The position numbers were made by a program, and so were the translations under genes. From Sulfobacillus thermosulfidooxidans DSM 9293 (GTDB taxonomy: Bacteria; Bacillota; Sulfobacillia; Sulfobacillales; Sulfobacillaceae): a stretch of 64,000 nucleotides of DNA. Below, piece by piece: positions 8,897 through 18,047 of this stretch. Location: assembly GCF_900176145.1 (NCBI RefSeq), contig NZ_FWWY01000001.1, forward strand, positions 2,307,595 through 2,371,594, written 5' to 3'. Within the stretch, counting starts at the first letter, position 1. Each line of letters opens with the position of its first letter. The notes beneath the pieces were generated by a model that ran no database searches, was not told where the DNA came from, and was given only the letters and a program-made list of their open reading frames with translations.

Positions 8897-10318
8897 ATGG
8901 CAGACGAATTGCATGATGAGTGTGGGGTCTTCGGAATTTACGGGGATAATCAAGCTGCCCTGAAATCCTATTGGGGTACGTTCAGCTTGCAACACCGGGG
9001 CCAGGAAAGTGCGGGGCTGGCCGTGTTACAAGGTGAAGAGATTACTGTGCACAAAGGAATGGGACTCGTTACCGAAGCCTTAAAAATTGAGGAAGAAAGC
9101 CAACGCACTGGTCATGCCGCCATTGGGCATGTCCGTTATTCCACGACCGGCGAATCTTCGATCGTGAATGCGCAACCATTACTCATGAAAACCCGCTTTG
9201 GTCTTTTGGCTCTCGGACAAAACGGAAATTTGGTCAATGCTCAAGAGTTACGTCAGCGCTTGGAAGCGGAAGGCGCCATATTTCAAGGCACAACCGATAG
9301 TGAAGTGCTCGCCCACTTGATTGCGCGCAGTCATCAAACCTCTTTTTATGAGGCCCTGCGTGATTCCCTTCAGCAGTTGCAGGGCGGATTCGCGTTTACC
9401 GTCCTTACCGATGAGGCCTTGTATGGTGCGCGTGATCCGCACGGGATACGTCCTTTGGCCCTGGGGCAAACGGAGGATGGGGCTTATTTATTGGCATCCG
9501 AATCGTGTGCCTTTGATGTCATTGGAGCCCGCTATATTCGTGAAATTGATCCCGGGGAATTAATCACGATTCGTGACAAAACGATCGAAACCGATCGCTT
9601 TGTGAATTTTCAAGCGCCAAGAGCCCTTTGCAGCTTCGAAATGATTTATTTCGCCCGTCCTGATTCTCATATGGAAGGACAAAGTACCCATGTTGTGCGA
9701 CGACGCCTCGGGGAGATCTTGGCACATGAAGCGCCCGCTCAAGCAGATTTAGTGATTGGCGTTCCGGATTCCAGTATCCCAGCGGCAATGGGATATGCTC
9801 AGGCAGCCCGGCTGCCCTTTGATTTTGGCTTGGTCAAAAATCGCTATGTGGCGCGTACCTTCATTGCGCCCAATCAAGCTTTGCGCGAATCAGGGGTGCA
9901 ACTCAAATTATCGGCTGTCCGAGAAGTGGTTGAAGGAAAGCGTTTGGTTTTGGTGGACGACAGCTTAGTGCGGGGAACCACATCTCGCCACCTGGTGCAA
10001 ATCTTGCGGCATGCGGGGGCCACCGAAGTGCATATGCGTATTGCTTCACCGCCTTATACCGATCCTTGTCATTACGGGATTGATACGTCACGAGCCACTG
10101 AATTAGCGGCCCGGAATATGAGCATTGAGGAAATCCGGGACATGGTGGGTGCCGATTCTTTGGCGTATTTATCGATTGATGGCTTACGCCGAGGATTGTC
10201 GCAAGAAGGATGGTGTATGGCGTGCTTTGGGGCGGGATATCCTGTCCCCCTGACTAACGACCTGAATGTTTCTGTCAGTGCGACGAAAGGCGGACCCAAA
10301 TCCCATGAATTCCGATAA
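8897..10318 (+). CDS. purF: Amidophosphoribosyltransferase
   Basis: A 473-residue enzyme that makes 5-phosphoribosylamine from PRPP and glutamine, the committed step of the pathway. The N-terminal Ntn-hydrolase domain has the catalytic Cys at residue 9 after the short propeptide MADELHDE. The PRPP loop LVLVDDSLVRGTTS lies near residue 353. Two Cys (in ALCSFEMIYF and EGWCMACFGAGYP) match the positions of Fe-S ligands in Bacillus-type PurF, so an oxygen-sensitive cluster is likely. The end overlaps purM by 14 bases. Confidence 0.96.
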   Translation: MADELHDECGVFGIYGDNQAALKSYWGTFSLQHRGQESAGLAVLQGEEITVHKGMGLVTEALKIEEESQRTGHAAIGHVRYSTTGESSIVNAQPLLMKTRFGLLALGQNGNLVNAQELRQRLEAEGAIFQGTTDSEVLAHLIARSHQTSFYEALRDSLQQLQGGFAFTVLTDEALYGARDPHGIRPLALGQTEDGAYLLASESCAFDVIGARYIREIDPGELITIRDKTIETDRFVNFQAPRALCSFEMIYFARPDSHMEGQSTHVVRRRLGEILAHEAPAQADLVIGVPDSSIPAAMGYAQAARLPFDFGLVKNRYVARTFIAPNQALRESGVQLKLSAVREVVEGKRLVLVDDSLVRGTTSRHLVQILRHAGATEVHMRIASPPYTDPCHYGIDTSRATELAARNMSIEEIRDMVGADSLAYLSIDGLRRGLSQEGWCMACFGAGYPVPLTNDLNVSVSATKGGPKSHEFR

Positions 10319-11351
10319 AGATATGACACGCGAAAATCAACCCTTACGGTACCAAGACGCCGGTGTAGATATCGAAAAGGGCAACGAAGCGGTAAACCGA
10401 ATACGGCCCTGGGCATTGAAAACGGCCCGAAAGGAAGTCCTCTCTGGAGTGGGAGGGTTTGCTGGCGCCTTTGAATTGCAAGAGCCCAGTGTGTTATTAG
10501 CTGGGGCTGATGGGGTTGGTTCAAAATTGATGATTGCCGAAGCACTCCAACAATTTGATACGATTGGCATTGATTTGGTGGCCATGAATGTGAATGATAT
10601 TTTGGCACAAGGCGGCGAGCCGCTGTTCTTTTTGGACTATATCGCCACGCATCAAATTGTCCCCGAACAGATCGAACTTCTTGTCAAAGGCATCGCCCAA
10701 GGGTGTCTTGAATCCGGCTGTGCCTTGCTGGGCGGGGAAACGGCGGAACTTCCGGATCTCTATCAGCCGAGTCATTTTGACTTAGCAGGTTTTTGTGTGG
10801 GGCGCATGGTGCATAAGCCTACGGAACCGGTGCAAGCGGGAGACCAAATTTTGGGTATCGCGTCAAGCGGATTTCATTCAAATGGGTATGCCTTGCTCAG
10901 GAGAATCGTAAGCGAGCGACATTTGAAGTGGGATCAGCTCTATCCTGCGACTGGGGATCAAACCTTGGGACAAGCTTTGTTAACTCCCACCCGAATTTAT
11001 GTGAAAGCGGTAGAGGATTTGTGGCAAAAGGTGAGCATCAAAGCCATGGCACATATTACCGGCGGCGGTCTGATTGAAAATGTGCCGCGCACATTACCAG
11101 ATGACGTCATCGCGGTGATTGACAGATCCTCCTGGACAATGAGCGCTTTGATGCAGTGGTTTCAAGAACTGGGTCCGGTGAGTGATGATGAGTGGTACCG
11201 AACGTTCAATGCCGGCATTGGTTTTACCGTAGTCCTGGCCCAAAGCGATGTCACGCTAGCCCAATCGGTTTTGGCCCAACACGGCTTGGCATCTTATGTT
11301 ATTGGCCACATTGAAGTCGGGCACGGTGAACGAGGAGTGAAATGGGCATGA
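10305..11351 (+). CDS. purM: AIR synthetase (phosphoribosylformylglycinamidine cyclo-ligase)
   Basis: A 348-residue enzyme that closes the imidazole ring, converting FGAM and ATP to AIR. Motifs SVLLAGADGVGSKLMIA, DLVAMNVNDILAQGGEPLFFLDY and ALLGGETAELPDLY are those of PurM. I choose ATG 10305, with GAAAGGCGG about 12 bases upstream; ATG 10323 is an alternative, and the in-frame codon at 10266 would extend deep into purF without need. The stop overlaps purN (ATGA). Confidence 0.95.
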   Translation: MNSDKDMTRENQPLRYQDAGVDIEKGNEAVNRIRPWALKTARKEVLSGVGGFAGAFELQEPSVLLAGADGVGSKLMIAEALQQFDTIGIDLVAMNVNDILAQGGEPLFFLDYIATHQIVPEQIELLVKGIAQGCLESGCALLGGETAELPDLYQPSHFDLAGFCVGRMVHKPTEPVQAGDQILGIASSGFHSNGYALLRRIVSERHLKWDQLYPATGDQTLGQALLTPTRIYVKAVEDLWQKVSIKAMAHITGGGLIENVPRTLPDDVIAVIDRSSWTMSALMQWFQELGPVSDDEWYRTFNAGIGFTVVLAQSDVTLAQSVLAQHGLASYVIGHIEVGHGERGVKWA

Positions 11352-11959
11352 AGTGGGCGGCGTTAGTTGGCGGCTATGGCAGTAACTTGGAGGCGATGTT
11401 GGAATATGGGAATCCCATTGGCCTGGTCATATCCCATAAAGCCAATGTGCGCGCCTTGGAGGTTGCGAAACGCTTTCATGTGCCAACAGTGACATTATTG
11501 CCTAAAGCGTTCCCCATGCGTGAAGCCTTCGATCAAGCGCTGCTGAAAATATTACGAGACGAAGGGATTGAAGCTTTGGCATTGGCAGGATATTTGCGTT
11601 GGTTGGATCCGGCTATTGTCCGCGAATATAAAGGGCGAGCGATTAACCTTCATCCTGCACTGTTGCCTTCATTTCCCGGCCTCAATGCGATCGAACAGGC
11701 GTTCGAACACGGCGTGTTTTGGACAGGCGTTACCGTGCACTTTATTGATGACGGCCATGATACCGGCCCGATTATTGCTCAAGCCGCCGTTCCCCGTTAC
11801 CGGGAGGACACGCTTTTCGATCTCCGAGAACGTATTCAATATCATGAACATCACCTCTATCCTCGCATTGTGGAAGCGGTTGATCAAGGCATCGTGGTCT
11901 TGGAAGGAACACAGGTCATTTGGAAGGAGTCAAAATCATGGATCAATGGGCAGTATTAA
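11348..11959 (+). CDS. purN: Phosphoribosylglycinamide formyltransferase (folate-dependent)
   Basis: A 203-residue GAR transformylase using 10-formyl-tetrahydrofolate. The catalytic Asn-His pair is in AINLHPALLPSFPG (about residue 105), and the catalytic Asp is in DDGHDTGPIIAQ. The N-terminal substrate loop is GGYGSN rather than the more common SGxGSN. Start 11348 gives the ATGA overlap with purM; ATG 11342, with AGGAG at 11332-11336, would add two residues. The 3' end overlaps purH by 22 bases. Confidence 0.94.
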   Translation: MKWAALVGGYGSNLEAMLEYGNPIGLVISHKANVRALEVAKRFHVPTVTLLPKAFPMREAFDQALLKILRDEGIEALALAGYLRWLDPAIVREYKGRAINLHPALLPSFPGLNAIEQAFEHGVFWTGVTVHFIDDGHDTGPIIAQAAVPRYREDTLFDLRERIQYHEHHLYPRIVEAVDQGIVVLEGTQVIWKESKSWINGQY

Positions 11960-13467
11960 GTGTTAGTGACAAAACAGGATTGGCCGAATTGGCCCAAGGG
12001 TTCCTGTCACAAGGCATCAAGCTTTTGGCGAGTGGAGGAACCTACCGGTTTTTACAGGAACAGGGTATCGAGGCCAGGCCTTTAGAGGACTTAACGGGTT
12101 TTAGTGAGATTTTAGGGGGACGGGTGAAAACACTGCATCCCCGTATTTATGCCGGAATCTTATCCCGTGAAACGGATCAGGACATTCGTGACCGGGACAC
12201 CATTGGTGCGCCGCAGATCGTTGCGGTGGTGGTGAATCTATATCCGTTCGAAAACCGTCTCACCCAAGGAGCCGATCAGCCGACTTTAATCGAAGAAATT
12301 GACATTGGCGGTGTGGCCCTCATTCGGGCGGCAGCGAAAAATTTTGCGCAGGTACTGGTCTTAGTCGATCCCAAACAATATCCTGAAGCGTTGAAAACGC
12401 CTATCACGGCATTGTCTTGGGAGGATCGGTTACGCTTTGCACAAGAAGCCTTTCTCCATATTGCCCATTACGACGCGGTTATTGCACAAACCTTTAGCCA
12501 ATGGCGCAATCCTCCAGTAAAACCGGTTCATGAAGAAGTTTATGTTTTGTCAGGACGCAAATGGGGAGAACTACGCTACGGGGAAAACCCTCATCAAGAT
12601 GCCGCATTTTATGCGGTTCCCGGGCAAGAGGGCTTTCAAAGTGCCACACTCTATCAAGGAAAAGCGTTGTCCTATAACAATTTAGCCGATGCTGATACCG
12701 CCTGGCGGCTATCGGCGAGTCTTCCGGCGCCGAATGCGGTTGCCGTCAAACACCAGACTCCTTGCGGTGTCGGACTGGGTACTACATTAGAAGAGGCTTA
12801 TGTCAAAGCGTACGAAGCCGATCCCGTATCGATTTTTGGCGGGATTGTCGCATTAAAAGGCACCGTCGATGAATCTCTCGCAACAAGGCTCAATACGCTC
12901 TTTCTCGAAGTGGTGATTGCGGAATCGTATACCCCTGAGGCCTTAAAGATTTTGGCAAAAAAGAAAAATCTTCGAGTGCTCGCGATGCCGTTTAATTTGC
13001 CCCCTTATGCCGAAGAAATCCGTACGATTACGGGCGGCTTTTTAGTTCAACAACGTGATAGGGTGAGTGTTCCCTGGGATCGCCTCCAACATGTGGCGGG
13101 ACCCCAAGCAGATCTGGAGAAGTTTAAACAAGATGTGACGTTAGCCTGGACAACAGTCGGATTTGTCAAGTCGAATGCTATTGTCGTGGTCAAAGATGGG
13201 ATGACAGTGGGCATTGGTGGTGGGCAAACAAACCGCATTGATGCTGCGCGTCAAGCTCTAGAACAGGCTAAAGAAAAGGCCCAAGGAGCGGTTCTGGCAT
13301 CCGATGCCTTTTTTCCTTTTGGCGATGTCATGACTGAAGCTGCGAAGTATCATGTTGGTCTGGTTATTCAACCCGGGGGGTCTTTAAGAGATAATGAGTC
13401 CATTGACGCAGCTAATCTCTATCAAATTCCCTTGTATTTTACCGGTCAGCGTCATTTCCGCCATTAA
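11938..13467 (+). CDS. purH: Bifunctional AICAR transformylase / IMP cyclohydrolase
   Basis: A 509-residue enzyme for the last two steps to IMP. Residues ~1-145 form the MGS-like cyclohydrolase domain (SVSDKTGLAELA, LASGGTYRFL, GGRVKTLHPRIYAGIL). The rest is the formyltransferase domain with VAVKHQTPCGVG near residue 260. ATG 11938 has AAGGAG ten bases upstream. The C-terminal RHFRH end is usual for the family. Confidence 0.96.
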   Translation: MDQWAVLSVSDKTGLAELAQGFLSQGIKLLASGGTYRFLQEQGIEARPLEDLTGFSEILGGRVKTLHPRIYAGILSRETDQDIRDRDTIGAPQIVAVVVNLYPFENRLTQGADQPTLIEEIDIGGVALIRAAAKNFAQVLVLVDPKQYPEALKTPITALSWEDRLRFAQEAFLHIAHYDAVIAQTFSQWRNPPVKPVHEEVYVLSGRKWGELRYGENPHQDAAFYAVPGQEGFQSATLYQGKALSYNNLADADTAWRLSASLPAPNAVAVKHQTPCGVGLGTTLEEAYVKAYEADPVSIFGGIVALKGTVDESLATRLNTLFLEVVIAESYTPEALKILAKKKNLRVLAMPFNLPPYAEEIRTITGGFLVQQRDRVSVPWDRLQHVAGPQADLEKFKQDVTLAWTTVGFVKSNAIVVVKDGMTVGIGGGQTNRIDAARQALEQAKEKAQGAVLASDAFFPFGDVMTEAAKYHVGLVIQPGGSLRDNESIDAANLYQIPLYFTGQRHFRH

Positions 13468-13516
13468 AACGAATCAACGGTGAATAGGCTAAAGGTTAGA
13501 GGAGGGCTTTTGGGGC

Positions 13517-14806
13517 ATGCATGAGGAGTCAAATCAATTACCATTATCTGCGATGACCGGCATTTTGGTTGTGGGCAGTGGTGCGCGTGAACATGCGATT
13601 ATATGGGGAATTGCTAAAAGTTCTCCGGGGGTCCCTCTTTATGCGGCGCCGGGGAATGCTGGTATCGAAACCCTTGCTACCTGCTTGCCTTTATATTCAG
13701 CCGCCGAGGTGGTGGACTGGACGCGGGATAAGGGGCGGTTATTAGTGGTCATAGGACCTGAAGCGCCTTTGGCCGAAGGGATTGCTGATCTCTTGCGCCA
13801 ACAGGGGCATGTCGTGGTGGGACCGTCCCGGGACGCGGCTCAACTGGAAAGCAGTAAAGTTTTTGCAAAGCGCTTTATGGATCGTTATCAGATTCCGACA
13901 GCTACATGGCAGGTATTTCGCGATCGCCAGAGCTTGTGGGATTATGTGATTCAGCAGAAGACGTTTCCGCTTGTCCTCAAACAAAGCCGATTGGCTCAGG
14001 GCAAAGGCGTGGTTGTCGCTGCTGACCGTGAGGAAGCCCTCCAGACTATTACAGACTGGTCTCATGATCCAGCGGTATTTGCCGATGGGATTATTGTTGA
14101 ACAATGTTTAATCGGCAAAGAGGTCTCAGTACATATTTTGACAAATGGACAAGATTATGTCTGGCTGCCTCTCGCGCAAGATTATAAACGGCTGACGCCC
14201 GAACCTCACAGTCCCAATACCGGAGGAATGGGAGCTTATGCTCCCGTAGACTGGCTTAGCCCCAAAGAACGTCAGGTCATCGATGACGAAATTCTACGAC
14301 CCGTTGTGAAGGCGATCGCAGAGGAACATTTGTTGTACCGGGGAATCTTGTATGTCGGGTTGATGATGACTGTGGACGGTCCCAAAGTCTTGGAATTCAA
14401 TGTGCGTTTAGGCGATCCGGAAACGGAAGTTCTCATTCCCATTATGGATATTCCGTGGGTTGAATGGTGGTGGGCTTTAGGACAAGGACATCTATTGGAA
14501 ACACAGTTGCCACCACCGAGTAGAGCCGCTGTCGCGGTGGTCTTGGCATCTGAAGGGTATCCCAAACATCCCATGACTGGGCAGTCCATTAACATCGAAC
14601 CGGTTGCTGGCACCGTTGTTTTCCACGCGGCGACAGTGCGTGAGCAAGGAGAACTAAAGGCTCAGGGCGGGCGCGTGCTAACCGTGGTGGGGCTCGGTGA
14701 TAATATTGACAAGGCCCGGCAGCAAAGTTATGCGCAAGTGGCTGCCATTACATTTCCTCACAGCCAACATCGTAGGGATATTGCGGCGAATATTGAAGCC
14801 AACTGA
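13517..14806 (+). CDS. purD: Phosphoribosylamine-glycine ligase
   Basis: A 429-residue ATP-grasp ligase that makes GAR from phosphoribosylamine, glycine and ATP. It has the N-terminal GILVVGSGAREHAIIW, the ATP-grasp segment PLVLKQSRLAQGKGVVVA and the metal/ATP motif VLEFNVRLGDPETEVL. About 12 residues precede the conserved start of the fold; ATG 13517 with AGAGGAGGG upstream is favoured, although the internal ATG at 13553 would also give a complete domain. It is the last gene of the pur operon, and no clear terminator follows. Confidence 0.95.
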   Translation: MHEESNQLPLSAMTGILVVGSGAREHAIIWGIAKSSPGVPLYAAPGNAGIETLATCLPLYSAAEVVDWTRDKGRLLVVIGPEAPLAEGIADLLRQQGHVVVGPSRDAAQLESSKVFAKRFMDRYQIPTATWQVFRDRQSLWDYVIQQKTFPLVLKQSRLAQGKGVVVAADREEALQTITDWSHDPAVFADGIIVEQCLIGKEVSVHILTNGQDYVWLPLAQDYKRLTPEPHSPNTGGMGAYAPVDWLSPKERQVIDDEILRPVVKAIAEEHLLYRGILYVGLMMTVDGPKVLEFNVRLGDPETEVLIPIMDIPWVEWWWALGQGHLLETQLPPPSRAAVAVVLASEGYPKHPMTGQSINIEPVAGTVVFHAATVREQGELKAQGGRVLTVVGLGDNIDKARQQSYAQVAAITFPHSQHRRDIAANIEAN

Positions 14807-14833
14807 GTAAATTTGGTCCACTTGGGGCACTCT

Positions 14834-14855
14834 GAACACAAGACAATGTGTGTTC
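14834..14855 (+). other. Small stem-loop upstream of the GerD-like gene
   Basis: GAACACA (14834-14840) pairs with TGTGTTC (14849-14855) just before the GGAGGAGG ribosome site of the next gene. It has no T-run and could be an operator or mRNA structure. Confidence 0.3.
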
Positions 14856-14871
14856 GGAGGAGGCATAACAG

Positions 14872-15609
14872 GTGCGTAAAATTTTGAGTGTGGCAATGAT
14901 GGGTCTTTTTTTGACATTTGTTCCGGCCTGCAGTTTCACCATGGGAGCTCCGGCTCCCGAGCACGGAAGTACAGCCTCGACAAATCAAACGGAAGGCACA
15001 TCGGGATCCCATAGTCCGAGTTCCTCCTCGTCTGGTGGAGGTTCATCGGGATCTCAAGGTAGCAGCGGTTCGTCTTCTCAAGGGGGCTCGAGTTCGTCTC
15101 AAGGAGGATCCTCGGGAGGCTCCTCCTCAGGCGGGTCAAGTTCATCAGGTCAGGAACCTTCTATGGAAATTCAAAAGGCGGTTCGTGATGAGATGGAGAC
15201 GCCCAAAATGCAGAAAATGATTGCCGAAACGATTTCTTCAAGCCAGTTACAACAAGCACTGATGACTCCTATGGGACAGTCGACGTTAGAGAAAGCGTTA
15301 ATGATGGTAGTCAACAGTCCTAGTTTCCAAAAAACTTTAGAGACTGACGTGAGTAAGGCCTTGAGTTCACCACAAATTATGGACATGATTGATTCGTCGG
15401 TAAAAACGAGTTTGATGAAAATGGCTTCATCGTCCAGTAGTAGTAAATCGTCGAGTTCCTCAGGCGGTCAGTCGTCCTCATCTTCCCCAAGCAGCTCATC
15501 ATCGGGGTCATCGTCAAGTGGAGGTTCCAGTGGAGGAGGATCCAGCGGAGGATCGAGTGGTGGCAGTTCGGGATCAAGCGGAGGATCCTCGTCAAAGTCC
15601 TCGTCCTAA
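14872..15609 (+). CDS. Ser/Gly-rich lipoprotein with a GerD-like central region
   Basis: A 245-residue predicted lipoprotein. A signal peptide ends in a lipobox, FVPAC, with Cys about residue 20. Residues ~40-100 and ~185-245 are almost pure Ser/Gly/Gln low complexity. The central ~85 residues (IQKAVRDEMETPKMQKMIAETI onward) consist of short amphipathic helices with repeated small-Pro/Ser-Met turns. The pattern recalls GerD, the spore lipoprotein that clusters germinant receptors, but GerD lacks such long serine linkers, so the match is tentative. GTG start with GGAGGAGG at 14856-14863. Alternatively it is a cell-envelope adhesin-like lipoprotein. Confidence 0.6.
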   Translation: MRKILSVAMMGLFLTFVPACSFTMGAPAPEHGSTASTNQTEGTSGSHSPSSSSSGGGSSGSQGSSGSSSQGGSSSSQGGSSGGSSSGGSSSSGQEPSMEIQKAVRDEMETPKMQKMIAETISSSQLQQALMTPMGQSTLEKALMMVVNSPSFQKTLETDVSKALSSPQIMDMIDSSVKTSLMKMASSSSSSKSSSSSGGQSSSSSPSSSSSGSSSSGGSSGGGSSGGSSGGSSGSSGGSSSKSSS

Positions 15610-15637
15610 TTGTCTGGTATGGTTTAGTGACGGCGGT

Positions 15638-15678
15638 AAAAGAGCCCTTCAAGGGGAAAGATATCTTGAAGGGCTCTT
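15638..15678. terminator. Bidirectional terminator between convergent genes
   Basis: AGAGCCCTTCAAG (15640-15652) pairs perfectly with CTTGAAGGGCTCT (15664-15676). On the minus strand the stem is followed by TTTT, making it a standard terminator for the peptide-binding lipoprotein gene; on the plus strand the T-run is minimal. Confidence 0.85.
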
Positions 15679-15695
15679 GCGTTCCATCTGTGCGC

Positions 15696-17420
15696 TTAAT
15701 TAACGGTCCAATAATTAGGCGATTCGAGATCGGTGACCGGATTAAAGTGGCGATTGACGCCGTGAAGATAGGATGCATGTTCCGTAAAGGTGGGAATCCA
15801 TGGAAGCCAGATCACGGGAAGATTTTTCGCGGCAAATTGTTGGTAGGCGTTCATTCGAGCCTGAATTTGCTGCGGGGTCCCCGGTTGATAGGTCTCTTGG
15901 ATTAATTGATTCATTTCCTGAGAGTTGTAACTTCCGTAGTTCGCCGCGGCGTTGGTGCTAAACAGTCCGCCACCCGTGGGGTAGTAATCCGGTTCGTAAG
16001 TCCAACCTCCTCCCCAGTTGGCAAGCTGCCAATGTGATGCATTTTGCTGGGTTGCGGTGGCAATAATGGTATTAAAGGGTTGAGAAACCAAATTGATGAC
16101 AATACCTTCTTGTGCCAGATCACTTTTGATGAGTTCCATCTCATGAGCGACGGTGTTGCTGCCACTGACATAATCTGCCGTAAATTCGAGTTTTTGACCA
16201 TTTTTCGTCATAACTCCGTCGACCAGTTTCCACCCGTGTTCTTCCAAAAGTTTTTTGCCCGCTGCGGGGTTAAAGGGATAGGGATTTTTCAGTTGCGGAT
16301 CATAAAATATGGTCGCCGGTTTAGAGGGAATCGGCCCATATTCGGGCACTCCATCATGATATAAGGCTTGAATAATGCCGGCTTGATTGATGCCCATTTG
16401 GAAGGCTTGGCGAATGTAGAGATGGTTAAATATTTGTCCAAATCCACCGGGCGCTTTGACACTCAAATTGGGCAGCATGTAGTTAAATCCAAACGGATAT
16501 TGAATGTCCATCACATCGGTTGTAAGTTGATTGCGAGAATTCCATAGTGAGGGTGGAAGATATCCCACCGTTAATGTGCCCGTTTTGAGCCCCGCAAAAA
16601 CGGCTGCCGGCGATGATTCGTACATGTACACTAGTTTGGTAATGCTGGGCTTATGTCCATCGTAATGGGGGTTTGGCACAAATGTCCAATACTGGTTGTT
16701 GGTCTTCGATTCCGCCGCAGAAAATTCAAAAGGACCATCCACGACTTGGTAATACGGTGAAGCCGGATCATTGGCTACGGATTGAATGAATTTTAGTTCC
16801 TGAGTCATGTTTTTGTGAATATCCCAAACCGATGCAGGTACCACGTCAATCTGCCCTAGACCATTATGCAAAAACCACTGGGGGTTGGACGGTTGGTTTA
16901 ACGTCACGATAACCCTATCCTGTCCTTGGGCTGTGACACTCTGCCAACGACTGGGAATTCCGCCAATTCCTGCCGCACCATATTGCCAAGGCGGCGTTTG
17001 TCCGTTGGCCCCAGCTGCCGCTAGCATCAAGTCAATCGTGAAGACGACATCTTGAGCCGTGACAGGTTGTCCATTGGACCAATGCCATTTGGGATTTAAT
17101 ATAATCGTGTAAACGGTACCATTACTGTTCCATGTGACTTGTGATGCCAGGGATCTTGCATAATCAATGCTGTCCGTGTGAGAAATGTCCAGTAAAGGTT
17201 TATACATCAGGGCATTAATTTGACCATTAACCGTAGAAAAAGCCTGGCTCGATTCAATGGGAAACCACCAGTTCGGACTCACTTGGGCTGGTAACGCTAC
17301 GGTGATAGCTTTGGAGACGGCAGCGGGGGATTGAGTGCCTGCCGATGACGTCCCACATCCCGCCAAAACTGCGGGAATCAAGATAGCTGTTGATATTAAG
17401 GCAAAAGATTGTTTGCGCAT
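15696..17420 (-). CDS. Peptide/nickel-type ABC transporter substrate-binding lipoprotein
   Basis: A 574-residue family 5 solute-binding protein (OppA/DppA/NikA type). The signal peptide ends in the lipobox LAGC (Cys ~21), followed by a Ser/Ala/Thr linker. Family features are LNPKWHWSNGQPVTAQDVVFTIDLM near residue 115, and the C-terminal lobe with LLEEHGWKLVDGVM and WLPWIPTF. It is outside the membrane and would pass peptides or similar solutes to a permease, but no permease gene lies in the window. The likely partner ATPases are at 22852-24851, on the other strand. Substrate cannot be read from sequence. Confidence 0.92.
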   Translation of the reverse strand: MRKQSFALISTAILIPAVLAGCGTSSAGTQSPAAVSKAITVALPAQVSPNWWFPIESSQAFSTVNGQINALMYKPLLDISHTDSIDYARSLASQVTWNSNGTVYTIILNPKWHWSNGQPVTAQDVVFTIDLMLAAAGANGQTPPWQYGAAGIGGIPSRWQSVTAQGQDRVIVTLNQPSNPQWFLHNGLGQIDVVPASVWDIHKNMTQELKFIQSVANDPASPYYQVVDGPFEFSAAESKTNNQYWTFVPNPHYDGHKPSITKLVYMYESSPAAVFAGLKTGTLTVGYLPPSLWNSRNQLTTDVMDIQYPFGFNYMLPNLSVKAPGGFGQIFNHLYIRQAFQMGINQAGIIQALYHDGVPEYGPIPSKPATIFYDPQLKNPYPFNPAAGKKLLEEHGWKLVDGVMTKNGQKLEFTADYVSGSNTVAHEMELIKSDLAQEGIVINLVSQPFNTIIATATQQNASHWQLANWGGGWTYEPDYYPTGGGLFSTNAAANYGSYNSQEMNQLIQETYQPGTPQQIQARMNAYQQFAAKNLPVIWLPWIPTFTEHASYLHGVNRHFNPVTDLESPNYWTVN

Positions 17421-17581
17421 AAGAAAATGGTCCTCCTACCTATTGGGCACGCCTTTCGTGTTTTTATCGTTTTTGAGCAATACCGGCCGGGCTCATTGAA
17501 ACAGGAGATACCATAACGCAGAATTTCTCGAGCGTCGAGCAGCAAATTGACGATAATTTATGCAAAAACCATGGAATATCA

Positions 17582-17599
17582 TAAACTGACATCAGTTTA
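17582..17599. promoter_or_regulatory. Palindrome TAAACTGA-CA-TCAGTTTA between divergent genes
   Basis: An 18-bp sequence with perfect 8-bp arms (17582-17589, 17592-17599) around CA. It lies in the 281-bp divergent region between the peptide-binding lipoprotein gene and the YerC-like regulator. The symmetry and site suggest a dimeric repressor site. The binding protein is unknown; the TrpR-like product of the adjacent gene is an obvious candidate. Confidence 0.5.
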
Positions 17600-17701
17600 C
17601 GACAATTTTTGAATGAAAATGCCCTCTTTTCTTTGATCTCCAATTCGGTATAGTGTATTTAAAGGTTAAATTTAAAGACAGAATTGAGGTTGAGGCGCGT
17701 T

Positions 17702-17998
17702 ATGAATCTTAAGCTAAAGACACCGGAAACCGAATTACTATGCCGTGCCGTATTGTCTTTAGAGACGGAAGATGAGTGTTTTGCGTTTTTTGAAGATATT
17801 TTGACGGTGCAAGAAATTCAATCCATCGCTCAACGATTGTCTGTCGCGCAAATGCTCGACCAGGGTCAAACCTATGATGATATTGCCCGAGTGACGGGTG
17901 CATCGTCAGCCACCATTTCGCGAGTGAAGCGGGCTTTAGCGTTTGGGGCGGATGGATATCGGCGGGTCCTCGACAAACTGAACTCGACCACCCAATAA
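17702..17998 (+). CDS. YerC/YecD family TrpR-related regulator
   Basis: A 98-residue all-helical protein of the TrpR-like YerC/YecD family. The helix-turn-helix is at residues ~55-80 (YDDIARVTGASSATISRVKRAL), preceded by TVQEIQSIAQRLSVAQML, the conserved family stretch. ATG 17702 is preferred to the in-frame codon at 17684 because GAGGTTGAGG precedes it. B. subtilis yerC also lies upstream of pcrA-ligA, so this is the positional ortholog. The family lacks the tryptophan pocket of real TrpR; its ligand is not known to me. Confidence 0.88.
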   Translation: MNLKLKTPETELLCRAVLSLETEDECFAFFEDILTVQEIQSIAQRLSVAQMLDQGQTYDDIARVTGASSATISRVKRALAFGADGYRRVLDKLNSTTQ

Positions 17999-18047
17999 TT
18001 TTTTGCGCGCGCTCTTTAGCGCGGTAATGCGTCAGGAGGGTAATGCG

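Noticed and set aside
10072-10608. A 178-codon minus-strand open frame over the purF-purM junction
   Set aside because: It lies opposite to two certain genes, has no ribosome site and its protein has no plausible pattern; a shadow frame.
15010-15610. Short tandem DNA repeats of the Ser/Gly tracts as a CRISPR or minisatellite
   Set aside because: Repeats are codon-level (TCG/TCA/GGA) without unique spacers and translate to a low-complexity protein tract.
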